The translations under genes and the position numbers were made by a program. 64,000 bases of DNA from Campylorhamphus procurvoides (taxonomy: Eukaryota; Chordata; Aves; Passeriformes; Dendrocolaptidae): assembly GCA_013396655.1 (NCBI GenBank), contig WBMV01006580.1:52839-116838 (forward strand). Direction: 5' to 3'. Positions 51,081 to 62,300 of this stretch are shown here, in pieces (within the stretch, counting starts at the first letter, position 1; each line of letters starts with the position of its first letter). The notes beneath the pieces were generated by a model. It saw only the letters and a program-made list of their open reading frames with translations, had not been told where the DNA came from and made no database searches.

Positions 51081-51539
51081 AAACTTCCAGCAGCCCCTCC
51101 CACCCCTGACACAAAAACACTCCAAAGCCGAAATGTTCCAAAATAAAGACTTTTTGGTAAAAAAAAAAAAAAAGAAAATACAACCAAACAAAACCAAAAA
51201 AAGGCCTTTTGTGGGAAAGGAAACAAAGGGTGATCCCAGGAAAACATTCCAAAGCAGGCTCAGAACCCCCCCTAAAATAATCCCCCCATTGTCCCCTGTG
51301 CCTCCAACCCCAAAGCCCGAGTGACACCCCTACGTGGGACGAGCAGGGCTCTTAAAACCAGCTCTTCATTTAAGCCCTGGGAGCTGCTGGTTGGGAAGAG
51401 GCTCCCCAGATTCCTTCAGCATTCCCTCAGAGGAGTTTTGGGCAGATGCCATGGGAGAAGTGTCTGCAGGAATCACCTCAGCCAATTTGGGAAGCTGATG
51501 GGGACATCGGTCAGTGACAACGTTGGCACATTCCACCGT

Positions 51540-51640
51540 GGCTTTCTTTGGGTGGGAAGGGACCTTGAGGACCATCCCGTTCCACCCCCTGCCACGGGAC
51601 ACCATCCACTAATCCAGGTCGCTCCGAGCCCTGTCCGGAG
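51540..51640 (-). mobile_element. CR1 3' terminal fragment
   Basis: TTGGGTGGGAAGGGACCTTG, then CCCGTTCCACCCCCTGCCAC: antisense terminus, degenerate. Confidence 0.7.
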
Positions 51641-51911
51641 CGGTTGGGGTTTTCCAGGACCTTTTTAGGACAGAGATTGTGGTGGCACACGTGGGTTCCT
51701 GGCCAGGCTGGAGGGTTTCCAGCTGGAAAGATCCTTCTCCAAACACCACCAGATGGTGGGAAAACAAAGGGCCCTTTCCTGGAAACAACAGCACATTTCA
51801 TTGAGCTCCCAGCAGAAATCCAAAGAAAAGGGTGGAAAGAGGTGGAAAAGGGGACAGCACGTGTGGAAAGGGCTGGATGCAGAGGGACGTGCAGGCAGGG
51901 GAACGATTCCA

Positions 51912-52060
51912 ATCATGGAATTCCAGGATTGTTTGAATTGGAAGGGACCTTAAAGCCCATCCCATTCCACCCCTACCATGGGCAGGGACACCTTCCACCA
52001 GCCCAGGGTGCTCCAAGCCCCTTCCAACCCGGCCTTGGACATTCCCAGGGATGGGGAAGC
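51912..52060 (-). mobile_element. CR1 LINE 3' fragment
   Basis: AATCATGGAATTCCAGGATT, TTGGAAGGGACCTTAAAGCC and CCATGGGCAGGGACACCTTC: antisense copy. The C-terminal part of the 669-codon minus-strand ORF overlaps this element. Confidence 0.85.
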
Positions 52061-53363
52061 CATAAACTTTTCCTTCTTTTTCTTCCCTGACCTTTCTCTT
52101 CTTCTTCTTCCCCTTCCCCACCCTTTTTCCTTCTTCTCCTTCCTCTTCCAGAGCTCCTTTGGGAGGGAAGACGTGAAGGAGCTGATGGGGAACAAGAAGA
52201 ACGAGGTAAATCATGAGGGGCTTCTCCGGTGAGTGGGAATATCGGATCCTCCAGGAATTGCTTGGACACTGCCCGGGATTTGGTGGGTCCTCACAGCCCA
52301 GGGGGAATATTTGAGCACCCCACAGTGCAAGGAGAATCTTCTCCCTTCCTGAAAGGTTCCTGAGAGTGAGTAAGAAGGAAAACGCCACAATTCCACACCC
52401 AGAGGTGGGTTTGGCACAGCTGGAATTCACGGAGAAGGGACCAGAATTCCCAGCCCATGTGTCCTGGTGGGATAACAGAGGGCACAGGTGGATAACATGG
52501 AATTCCTTCAAAGAATTCCACATCTCTTGACCTGAGATTGGCAGCTTGGACACACAGACCTCTCCCAGCTGAGGAGAAACCTTTCCCAAGATCCAGCCGA
52601 ATCCAAAGGGTGCCAAGTTGGGATGTCCTGCTTGGAAAGGCAGGAGGAACCTGCTCCATGTCACAGGAATATCAAGGCTGGAGGTGGCAAAGTTTAAGAT
52701 CAGGGCTTGTTTGGCTTTTTTTTCCAGCCCCACAATTCCAAACCCTTTCCTTGTTTTCTTTGGGTTCAGGAGAAACTCTCCCACCAGATCAAACATCTCC
52801 CAAGGAATCCTAAAAGCAGGAATCCTTAAAAACACCCCAGGGATTGTGCCCTGGACTGGAGGCACCTGCAGGGACTCAATCCTCAGGGAAGAAGGGAGCA
52901 AGCCCTGGGAATTCTTTGGAGGGAGTTTTCCTATGAAAACGCTGCAACCCCCCAAAAAAGCAGCTAAGCAATAAAATTCCACGTTTTTTGAGGCATTCCA
53001 TCTGCTTTCAGGCCGGGACAAAGCCAGGAGCTGGATTTGCAGAGGCACCAAGAAAGCAGGAGTGGGAATTAGAGGCCCCAAGAGCCTGTTTTGTGGGAGC
53101 AGGTGGAGAGTTTTCCCGAAAATCCTGCCGGGGTGGCAAAGCGGGAGCTGGCACTGGAGCATTCCCTGTTCTCCGGCCCCCTCCAGTGGCTGCAGGACAT
53201 GGAGAGAGGCAGGATCCAGCTTTCCCAAATCCAGAGCCTTCTCCTGAAGCAAGGAATTAGGCACTGGAGCATCTTTATCCGGCTCCAGGTGGATCCAGAG
53301 CCACCACAGGTGCTGGGCACAGTCGTTTTTCCCTGGAAAAAGCCAACAGGACACTGGTTGGGA

Positions 53364-53728
53364 CTCCTGGAAATGGGATTGCTCTCCTGGGAATGGGATT
53401 GCTCTCCTGGGAATGGGATTGCACTCCTGGGAATGGGATTGCTCTCCTGGGAATGGGATTGCACTCCTGGAAATGGGATTGCTCTCCTGGGAATGGGATT
53501 CCTCTCCTGGGAATGGGATTGCTCTCCTGGAAATGGGATTGCTCTCCTGGGAATGGGATTGCACTCCTGGAAATGGGATTGCTCTCCTGGGAATGGGATT
53601 GCTCTCCTGGAAATGGGATTGCTCTCCTGGGAATGGGATTGCACTCCTGGGAATGGGATTGCTCTCCTGGGAATGGGATTGCTTTCCTGGGAATGGGATT
53701 GCACTCCTGGAAATGGGATTGCTCTCCT
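53364..53728. repeat. 20-bp minisatellite, about 18 copies
   Basis: Strictly periodic unit CTCCTGGGAATGGGATTGCT with binary variants at GGG/AAA and CTCTC/CACTC. The 60-bp super-period lacks stops in every frame on both strands. Confidence 0.97.
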
Positions 53729-54744
53729 TGGGAGTGGAATTCCATCCCCTCTGTTCCCTCCTGGTGTTTCCCCCCCTGGAAGAGGAGAGGCTAAAAAGGC
53801 GCTGCACCTTTTTGGGTTAAAAAAGGGGCTTTCCATGACTTTGGGCATTGAAAGGCAAGAAGCAAACCTAAAAAAAACACCACCTAAACCAACCCAAAAA
53901 TCACTCCAACTCAGCACATGCCACTCCTCCCCCTTTTGCAGAATTCCCTAAGAGCAGCAAATATTTGGGAACCGGCTCCCAGCTTTCCACAGCCTGGAAA
54001 TTTTCCCTGAGCAACAAAGACAGAAGGAAAGGCCACAGGAAGAAAAATAACCACCAAAAAGCTGCTTTGGGTCCGCTTGCCTCATTCCAGATCTGCTTTG
54101 GTTCTGTTTACACAGTGTGAAAGTCCACAAATCCCCGAAATATTGTTGGAATATGCCCTAAATGTTATTGAAATGTCACACTGGAAGACTCTTGTTCCCT
54201 GGATTTTAAAGGATAGCCAGAGGATGGAGGCTTTGGCCCCACAGGACAGTGAGGTCTGTAACTATCGTTAATCTATTTTAAGATTAATTCTCTCTCTCTC
54301 CAAGGATAATTCCAGCTTTCCTGTGTATCAAACCACCTGGCAAAGATAAAGAACAGAAGTCTGGCACTCCCAGCTTAATAATATGAAGTTGTGCCTAAGC
54401 TGGCCCCATTTGAAGCCAAAAGAGCATCCAGGTTTGAGGGACCTTTCCTGGAGTGTGGTTGGGATGGAATTGGGGTGGATGATCCAGCCAAAAGCTCTGA
54501 TTGTGCACATGGCCAAGGGATTGGTGCAACCTCAAGCTTGTTCCTGGGTTTGAGCTGGAGGGATCCATGGACAGGAGAACCCTTGGCATGGACTTTGGAA
54601 TTAATTCTGCGCCGGAGCCACGTCAGGCCCCAAATTAACTAAATCCTCTCCCCATTTCCTTGGGCCACATCCCACCATTCCCACAGGAGCTCATTCCGGG
54701 TGGAGCCACCACTCAGAGGGTGCTTGGACACTGAATAAGCTGCC

Positions 54745-54835
54745 AGGGTTTGGTCACAGCCCCTGGAGCTCCAAGAGCTTTTGAGCATCACCCTCAGGCA
54801 CAGTGTGGGCTTGTTGGGGTGTCCAGCTGGATAAT
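54745..54835 (+). mobile_element. CR1-like fragment
   Basis: AGCTCCAAGAGCTTTTGAGC followed by CACCCTCAGGCACAGTGTGG and CTTGTTGGGGTGTCC matches the CR1 block preceding the terminal region, in sense orientation. Confidence 0.6.
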
Positions 54836-55367
54836 CCCTGTGGATCCACCTCAGGAAGATTTTAGGATTCCACTCTTCCCATGCTTTCCAGTTCCAACAC
54901 AACTACAATTCCAGGGGGAAAATCCACCCCAAAAAGCCCCTTCCATGGCTTCGTCCCGACACCACCCACCTCCCTTCCCACCTCTCCACTCATCCCTTGC
55001 TCCTGAAAAACCTCAGGGATCTCCCAGCACGGTGCCAAGAGGCTTTTACAGCCTGTTTGCCCCTCTCAGACATGTTAACACCTCCATAAAGAGAGCAGAG
55101 CCTCGGGCAAAGCCGAACCAGCTGCGCGCCTGGAAAACGGGAACGGGGAAAAAGCTCCACATCCAGCCCAGCCCATCCCACCTAGGGAATATCCCAGGCT
55201 TTGGGTTGATTCTGTCACCTCAAGTCGGGGTGGAAGAGGCCAGCTGGATGTTCCATGGGATTGAAATAAGAGGGAATAATCAGGGATCAGGGGGGGTTTT
55301 CCTGCCCTGCATTTATCTGTGGCTCTGGATAAAGGGTGTTTGTCAAGGGGTAAATCCGTGGGGTCTG

Positions 55368-55462
55368 TAGGGATGGGGATTGGAGCAACCTGGAATAGTG
55401 GGAGGTGTCCCTGGGAGGTGGCTTTGAGGTCCCTTCCAACCCAAAGCAGTCTGGGCTTTGAT
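55368..55462 (+). mobile_element. CR1 3' terminal fragment
   Basis: GGAGCAACCTGGAATAGTGG, GAGGTGTCCCTGGGAGGTGG and TGAGGTCCCTTCCAACCCAA: sense terminus, located downstream of ASB1. Confidence 0.8.
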
Positions 55463-56040
55463 GATCTTTAAAATCCCAGCTGGGAAGAACATCTGGTGAA
55501 GCCAAACTGTCCCAAAAAATGAAACTTCCACCACAGGCATCAGAAAGAACCTGAAGCAGCAAAGCCAAAGCAAGGCCGAGTTCTCACCTGAGCTCTCTCC
55601 CACGATCCTGAGGGACCATCATCTCTGCCCTCCAGAGGGTGGGATTTTGGCAGTGATTCCTCTACCCTGCCTTGAAGGGGTTGGTTGATCCCAAGATCCT
55701 GATCAAAGGCAGGAGACACTTCCCTGGGAGCCTGTGGGATGCAAAGGAGCCCAGGCTGCCGGCTGGGATGGTGTCTTTGGGAATTCAGGAGCACAGGAAT
55801 TCCCAGCTCCTCCGGGCAAAAAGCCCTTTTTGGCATTTGGGGGATCTGGGAGAGGTTCCGTGGGATTTGGAGCCAAGGCAGGTGGGGGGTTTGTGTCTTC
55901 AAACCAACCTCCCATGGAGAGAAAGGCAGAGGGAATCCCCCTGGCATCCCACGGGAGAAGGGAAAGCTCCAGCAGGGATCCCGTGGGGTGGGGAGCGGGG
56001 CAGTAAGAGAGCTACACGTGTGCCAACAGCATGCATTGTC

Positions 56041-56046
56041 TTTACT
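56041..56046 (-). promoter_or_regulatory. possible ASB1 poly(A) signal (AGTAAA variant)
   Basis: On the minus strand AGTAAA occurs about 170 nt past the ASB1 stop codon. No AATAAA or ATTAAA was noticed nearby. AGTAAA is a known weaker variant signal, so this is only a candidate end for a short 3' UTR; transcript 3'-end data would decide. Confidence 0.25.
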
Positions 56047-56214
56047 CAGGCAACCCCCCCAAAAACCTGCTCCCTGCAAACCCCCAGGGCTGGGACACAC
56101 ACACACACACGATCCCTCAAGCACCGGCGCCAGGAGCTGGGAATTCCGCGCGCTCGGGCTCGGGATTGGCACCTGGGCACTCCTTGGCCAAGGCAAAGCG
56201 GCCCCCGGTGCCCT

Positions 56215-56351
56215 CTAAGTGTGCTCCAAGTGGAGCAGGAACTGTTTCATGGGGTGTGGGATGGGAAGGGCACGGATGAGATCCAGGCGGGATTTGCCGA
56301 GGGCTCTCCGCACGGCGAGGCGGCACAGGCACAGGAGGCTCCGGGGACGGC
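56215..56351 (-). CDS. ASB1: ASB1 terminal exon 5 (SOCS box, stop codon)
   Basis: This 137-nt exon follows a TTTGTCCCCGCAG acceptor (AG at 56352-56353). Its first two bases complete a glycine codon begun in exon 4, followed by 44 codons and TAG. The translation RPRSLLCLCRLAVRRALGKS is the BC box region (L-x3-C-x3-V) that binds elongin B/C. RALPIPHPMKQFLLH contains the LPxP motif of the CUL5 box. Both motifs are intact, so the product should still assemble a CUL5 ligase. The C-terminus (LEHT after FLLH) runs a few residues longer than remembered mammalian ASB1, which ends just after FLLH. Confidence 0.93.
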
Positions 56352-59300
56352 CTGCGGGGACAAACAGGGACAGGGATCACCGGGGGACACGGCCAAGGCA
56401 CGGGCAGGTGGTCCCCAAGTCCTCATGGGTCACCTGGATGGGGGGCATGGCATTGGAATGGCTGCTGGGCACAAAGAGCCTGGGAAAACTCTAACATTCC
56501 ATAGCTCCTGGAGCATCTCGGCCACACAGGATGGGCAGGGACAGTGGGGACATCCACAGCTTCTGGAGCCTCCCATCCACATAGGATTGGAGGGATAGTG
56601 GGAACATCCACACTGGAACATCCACAGTTCCTGGAGCCCCTCAGGCAGATAGGATGGGCAGGGACAGTGAGGACATCCACAGCTCTTGGAGCATCTCGGC
56701 CAGATAGGATAGGCAGGGACAGTGGGGACATCCACACTGGGACATCCACAGTTCCTGGAGCCCCTCAGGCAGATAGGATGGGAAGGGACAGTGAGGACAT
56801 CCACAGCTCTTGGAGCATCTCGGCCAGATAGGATAGGCAGGGACAGTGGGGACATCCACACTGGGACATCCACAGCTCCTGGAGCATCTCAGGCAGATAG
56901 GATGGGCAGGGACAGTGGGGACATCCACACTGGGACATCCACAGTTCCTGGAGCATCTCAGGCAGATAGGATGGGCAGGGACAGTGGGGACATCCACACT
57001 GGACCATCCAGAGCTCCTGGAGCATCTCAGGCAGATAGGATTGGAGGGATAGTGGGAACATCCACAGCTCCTGACACCACCTCGAGGAATTAAAGAATTC
57101 TAAATATATTTTCAAGTAAAACTCCTGGCCAAGGACGTGGAGCAGCGACAGCTCCATGTTGGAAGGGGTGGTGACTGTGGGACTCATCCCTGCCCTAGAG
57201 GGCTCAGGAGGTCACTGCCAAGTCCACACCAGGACCTGAGGGAATGGCAGGGGCTGTGCCAGGGCAGGGTCAGGCTGGACACCAGGAGAAGGTTCTGGAA
57301 GGTCCTGACCAGGCTCCCCAGGGCAGTGGGCACGGCCCCAAGGCTGCCAGAGCTCCAGGAGTGCTGGGATGATCCTCTTGGGGATAGGGTGGGATTGTTG
57401 GCATGTCCTGGGCATGGCTCTGATCCTTCCAGCTCAGGACATTCCATGGCTGCTTTTTGCCCCCATCCCCGTCCTGGGAACCAACAGCCTGGAAGGGCAG
57501 CTCAGCCTTATCCCAAATTCCTCCTTGGAGCTCCAGTTCCTCCTGGGAGCCCTCCCAGCACCGTCCCCAGAGGGTGGTGGTGCCCACGGTCCCTGGGGAA
57601 CTGAAGCTCCAAGGTACCACTCCCTGGTCCTGCCCATCTGTGCCATCCCAGAGAGATGCCCCGAGCCACTCGGAATGGGGCTTAGGATCCCACACCCAGA
57701 GCCTTGGGAAACCCTCGGGAGCCTCTCCAGGTGAAACTCCTGGAGGACAGTGGGGATGCCCCTGGGAAGCTTTGGAGAGCTGGATCTCGGGGGTGGCTCA
57801 GCTCAGGAAGGACCCCCAACCCCTGCCTGGGGCTCCAAGGACACGCCAGGGACCGGGAAGGGCTGGGAGAGATCCAGGAGGGACCACCTGAAGGTCCAGG
57901 AGAAAACACAGCAAGTTGTTCTGGCCATGGGGAGGTCACTGAGGTTTAGGTCGACACCTGGTTGGCCCCCAGAACTGCTGAAGACTCCAAAGAAGACAGG
58001 ACCACCCACCCCAGCACCTCACTGGCCAAAAATCCTTCCCAAAGCCTTCAGGGACATCCCACCTCCAGCCCAGCCGTGATGTCCTTGAGCCCTCCCTGGA
58101 TTTCCCAGCTCCCTGGGGCTGTGCCTGGAGCTCCCTCTGCTCTGGCTCAGCCATCCTGGATCGCTCCAACTGGGTCTTGCTGCAAATATTAAATATTCCA
58201 GGGATTTTGGTGTCTTTTTCCCCCCCAAAGCATCATGCCCTGAGGAAGGAACCACCGCAGTCTGACGCTGCAGAAGATGTTCCAAGGGTTTTTTGGGAAC
58301 GTGGAGAATCCAAGGGGATGGGCTGGCACTGGGACCTCACGTATCTTCCATGGCTTGGATGAACTTGTGCTCTTGTCTCTTCCTGTGGTGGTGAGTCAGT
58401 CCGGGACAAGGGATGGATTCGGGATCCGGGATGGTCCTCCCTGCCCAACCAACCTCATCCAGGACCTCCAACCCCACTTACCCCTGGCTTCCTTGAACAC
58501 CTGCAGAGCCTCGGCGTTGACTTTGACCCTGCCCGAGGACTCCCCCACCAGGCTGTCCGGGTCGACCATGGTGAGGTCAGCGCCGAAGTCGACGAGGAGG
58601 CGCACGAAGGCGGGCTCGCAGCCGTGCCGCAGCACCGCGTCCAGCACGCACACCGGGGAGCCCCGGGAGAAGCCCCCCACGTTGACGGGCCCGCAGCAGT
58701 TGAAATCCGGGTGGGCTCCCGCCTGGAGAAGCAGCTGGAAGCACTGGAGGTTGTGGTAGGCGGCGCTGATGTAGAGAGGACACACCACCAGCGTGGTGAG
58801 CGGGCGAGGAGGGTGGCCCGGCGAAGGAGGGTGGTGGGTCACGTCCACGTCGGCGCCGTACCTGGAAGAAGAGGTTTGGGAAGGTCCACGGGGAGGTTCT
58901 ACACGCCTCAGGTGGGTCTGGAGGGGCTTTGGAATGGGGTGATCTTTCAGAATAAGCTTCTTGGGACGTGGGGAGAGGAGGAGCTGAGGAACATCTTTCC
59001 TTGCCCTCGTGTACGGGGGTTGCGTGACCAGGTTTTGGTGGCGAGGGGAGCACAGGGGTGGCTTCTGGGAGAAGGTGCCAGAAGCTTTTCCATGTCTGGC
59101 AGAGCCAATTCTGATGCCAGGATGGACACGCTGCTGCGCAAGGTGGAGCCCATCAGGAATGATGGCAACACCTCTGGGATAAGAGATTTAAGGAGGGAAA
59201 AAAAAGGTGGAGGATGGAATTGGAGCAGTTCCTCAAGGGCTGCACCCTGAGGAAGTGACCTACGTTGGAGAAGCTCCTGAAGGACTCACCCCATGGAAGA

Positions 59301-62300
59301 GTGACCCACATTGGAGCAGTTCCTGAAGGACTGACCCCATGGAAGAGTGACACATGTTGGAGCAGCTCCTGAAGGACTCATCCCATGGAAGAGTGACCCA
59401 CATTGGAGCAGTTATCCATGCTGTGGGACTTCCATGGGGAGACCTTCAGGTATCCCTTCATTTCCCTCCTCATTTTCCCTATTTTTATCATCAAACTCCT
59501 CACTTCCAAGGCAAACCCTCATGGGAGTTCTGCAGCCACCTGAGACATTGGGATCATCCATCAGCTCTCCTGTTTCCCTGTTTTCTCCTGGAAAAAGGAT
59601 CTCCTCATCCTTGCTGGGTCAGCCCTCCACCCATCCCACGCCAGGCTGTGGGGAAAGTCCTTCCTGCCCTAAATATTTCCACCAGCTGCCCTAGGAGATG
59701 GATCAGCATTCCAGAGCTCCGTACGGATTTGCTTTTAATGGATACAATCCCACCCCTTGGCTCGGGAATGCTCCGGGATCCTGACTGTGCCACCAAAGGA
59801 TTTTAAACCCAGGTGATGTTTAGACACCTGGTGGGCTGGGCTTTTCTTCCAAATAATTCCTTCTATCCCAGGAAAAGCTCCTTCTTCACCACATTCCCCC
59901 CTGGAAAATCTCGGAGCGAGCTCCGTCCCGTAAAGGCTGCGTTTTTAACTAAGGAACTCCGTGGATCTGCGAAATCCCTCCTCGGAGATATCCCAAATTT
60001 TGGGCAACGTGACAGTTTGGGATTAGCTCAGGAACCTTGAGGGGGGAGAAAAAGAACCTGGAGAAACTCCAGCTCATTTTTAAGCCTGGGAAGTTTTCCC
60101 GACGTCTCGCTTTCGATATTTGCTGGCAGAGCATCCCGAGGAGCAGACGCATCAATCAAGGCAGCAGCTCTGCCTGCGCCCCTGAAATCCCCTTTGCTCC
60201 TTCCCAGGGTGGAGGGATCAGGGCAGGGTTTTTTGGGAAGTGGCATTTTTGGAGCTCTGCCTCCATCTGAGCACCTCCTGCTCTCAGTTTCCCGGGAAAG
60301 GAACAAGGAGAGGGGATCATGTCCTGCTTTTGCTCCGTGCCAGCTTTCCTGAAAGCTGCCCCTTTGTGGGAAAATTCACATGGAGAAAAAGAAAAAAGGG
60401 AAGAAAATCCTCAAGGAATCCTTTTCTTTGTTATTTTCCAGCGTTTGAGGTCATAGAGGGGATTCCAGGATTGGGACTCTGTGTGAATCCAAGAAAATTT
60501 CCTCCTTTCCTCTATTTCCATCTTTATTTGGCATCAAAGTAGAGGAAAATCTTCCCAATTTCCAAGCAGGAATGCTCAGGGCCCAGCCCAGAAGGAGCAA
60601 TCCAACTTCCCACGACATTCCCACTCCCTGCTGGTGCTCCCGAGGGAATCTCCTGAGGGACACGAGGTCACCTGCCCACCACCCCGTGAGGCTCTTCAGA
60701 GGCCCTCTGGAATTCAAGCAGGAGCACGGAGAGGGCAGGGAAGATGCTGTGTCACATCTGGATGTGACTGAACTGGACACTCCTGGGCTTTGATCAGGAG
60801 AACGGGCATGGAATTCACCCAGGGAACACAACAAGGAGCTCCATGTGGGACCTCCCACCCTGTGTCCTCTCCAACCAGCTCCACCTGGGAATGGATGCGC
60901 GGAGATCCCGGAGGGAGAACATCCCAAGGGAAGAAAGGGAAGAAGAGTCAGCCCTGGAAGGAATTCAAGGTCCCGACACTGCCAAGGCCATGGAGGGAAC
61001 TCACCCTAAGATGAGCCACCACCAGGGAATTTGGGATCAGGAGAAGGGAGGAATTTAGGACAAGAAGGTGCTAATTCCAGGCCTGCATCCCGACTGGGCC
61101 AAGGGGTGGGAACACCTGGAACTGGGACTGGAGAAAGGTGGCACCCCCAGAACAACTCCGGGACCCCACCAGGGAGAAGCCCAGGGTGAAGAGCGACCCG
61201 AGGGGACACTGATGGACCCACAGGTGGTGAGGATCTCCTGCTGGATGTCCCTCCCTCTGCTTCCCCCCAGCTTTTTCCCAGTTCCTTCCCTCCCTCTCCT
61301 CACATTTATTGCTCAAGGAAATCCATCTTGTTGACTTTGGCAGAGGGTCTGAAATCACCAAACCTGGTCACACCCCCTGATCTGGGCAGAGGGACCTTGT
61401 GGTGTCACATCATGACAAGCCCTCTCCCCACTCCAGGCTACTCTCAGCTCCCACCTGATGGGCTCCTGCAGGATCTCAGCCCCATCCCCATGTCCCACCT
61501 GATGGTCCCCTGCGGGATCTCAGCCCCATCCCCATGTCCCACCTGATGGTCCCCTGCGGGATCTCAGCCCCATCCCCATGTCCCACCTGATGGTCCCCTG
61601 CGGGATCTCAGCCCCATCCCCATGTCCCACCTGATGGTCCCCTGCGGGATCTCAGCCCCATCCCCATGTCCCACCTGATGGTCCCCTGCGGGATCTCAGC
61701 CCCATCCCCATGTCCCACCTGATGGTCCCCTGCGGGATCTCAGCCCCATCCCCATGTCCCACCTGATGGTCCCCTGCGGGATCTCAGCCCCATCCCCATG
61801 TCCCACCTGATGGTCCCCTGCGGGATCTCAGCCCCATCCCCATGTCCCACCTGATGGTCCCCTGCGGGATCTCAGCCCCATCCCCATGTCCCACCTGATG
61901 GTCCCCTGCGGGATCTCAGCCCCATCCCCATGTCCCACCTGATGGTCCCCTGCGGGATCTCAGCCCCATCCCCATGTCCCACCTGATGGTCCCCTGCGGG
62001 ATCTCAGCCCCATCCCCATGTCCCACCTGATGGTCCCCTGCGGGATCTCAGCCCCATCCCCATGTCCCACCTGATGAGCTCCTGCAGGATGTCAGCCCTG
62101 CCCACGCGCGCCGCGTGGTACATGGGGGTGCTGCGGTGGTGGCGGCTCCCGTTGGGATCTGCGCCGGCTTCCAGCAGGATCCTGGCACACTCCAGGTGCC
62201 CGTTGAGCACCGCCACGTAGAGGGCCGTCTGCCCCTTGACGTCCACCAGGTCGATGTGGGCCCCTTGGCGCAGCAAGAAGTCCACGCAGGCGCCGTGGCC

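Larger units (their letters stand above)
51798..53807 (-). other. 669-codon open frame, no recognised product
   Basis: The longest open frame in the window, more than twice the next. Its N-terminal part (roughly residues 20-160) is the translated 20-bp minisatellite. The middle ~400 codons are unique DNA with no domain, signal peptide or known motif that I recognise. Near the C-terminus there is a lysine/glutamate run from a pyrimidine tract and then translated antisense CR1. Composition (many W, C, H, P) looks non-coding and no family resemblance is evident. I list it because the unique part lacks stops over an unexpectedly long distance; I do not call it a gene. Confidence 0.2.
53729..56214. 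other. 3' flank of ASB1, non-coding
   Basis: Contains two CR1 fragments and an AT-balanced unique block at 54090-54290 that could be conserved non-coding DNA. The part just left of 56214 should be ASB1 3' UTR. Confidence 0.5.
56352..58481 (-). other. ASB1: ASB1 intron 4
   Basis: About 2.1 kb between exons 4 and 5, bounded by GTAAGT and GCAG. It contains the 69-bp minisatellite (about 56515-57075) and a CR1 3' fragment (about 57180-57450). The remainder looks unique and non-coding; no further exon with ASB1 similarity was seen. Confidence 0.85.
58862..62070 (-). other. ASB1: ASB1 intron 3
   Basis: About 3.2 kb, bounded by GTGGGA and TTCCAG. It holds the 44-bp donor-derived array next to exon 3 (61451-62070) and a small 46-bp tandem array (about 59245-59415). 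Between these (59416-61450) is apparently unique non-coding sequence in which I recognise nothing further. Confidence 0.85.

Noticed and set aside
1..56000. TWIST2 or other neighbouring gene coding sequence
   Set aside because: No frame resembles a bHLH domain or another protein I recognise.
55672..56598. 308-codon plus-strand frame
   Set aside because: It runs antisense across ASB1 exon 5, whose minus-strand reading matches a conserved SOCS box; this frame is a shadow.
61451..62070. CRISPR-like array (regular 44-bp repeats)
   Set aside because: Units are contiguous with no unique spacers, and the context is an intron of a vertebrate gene; it is a minisatellite.
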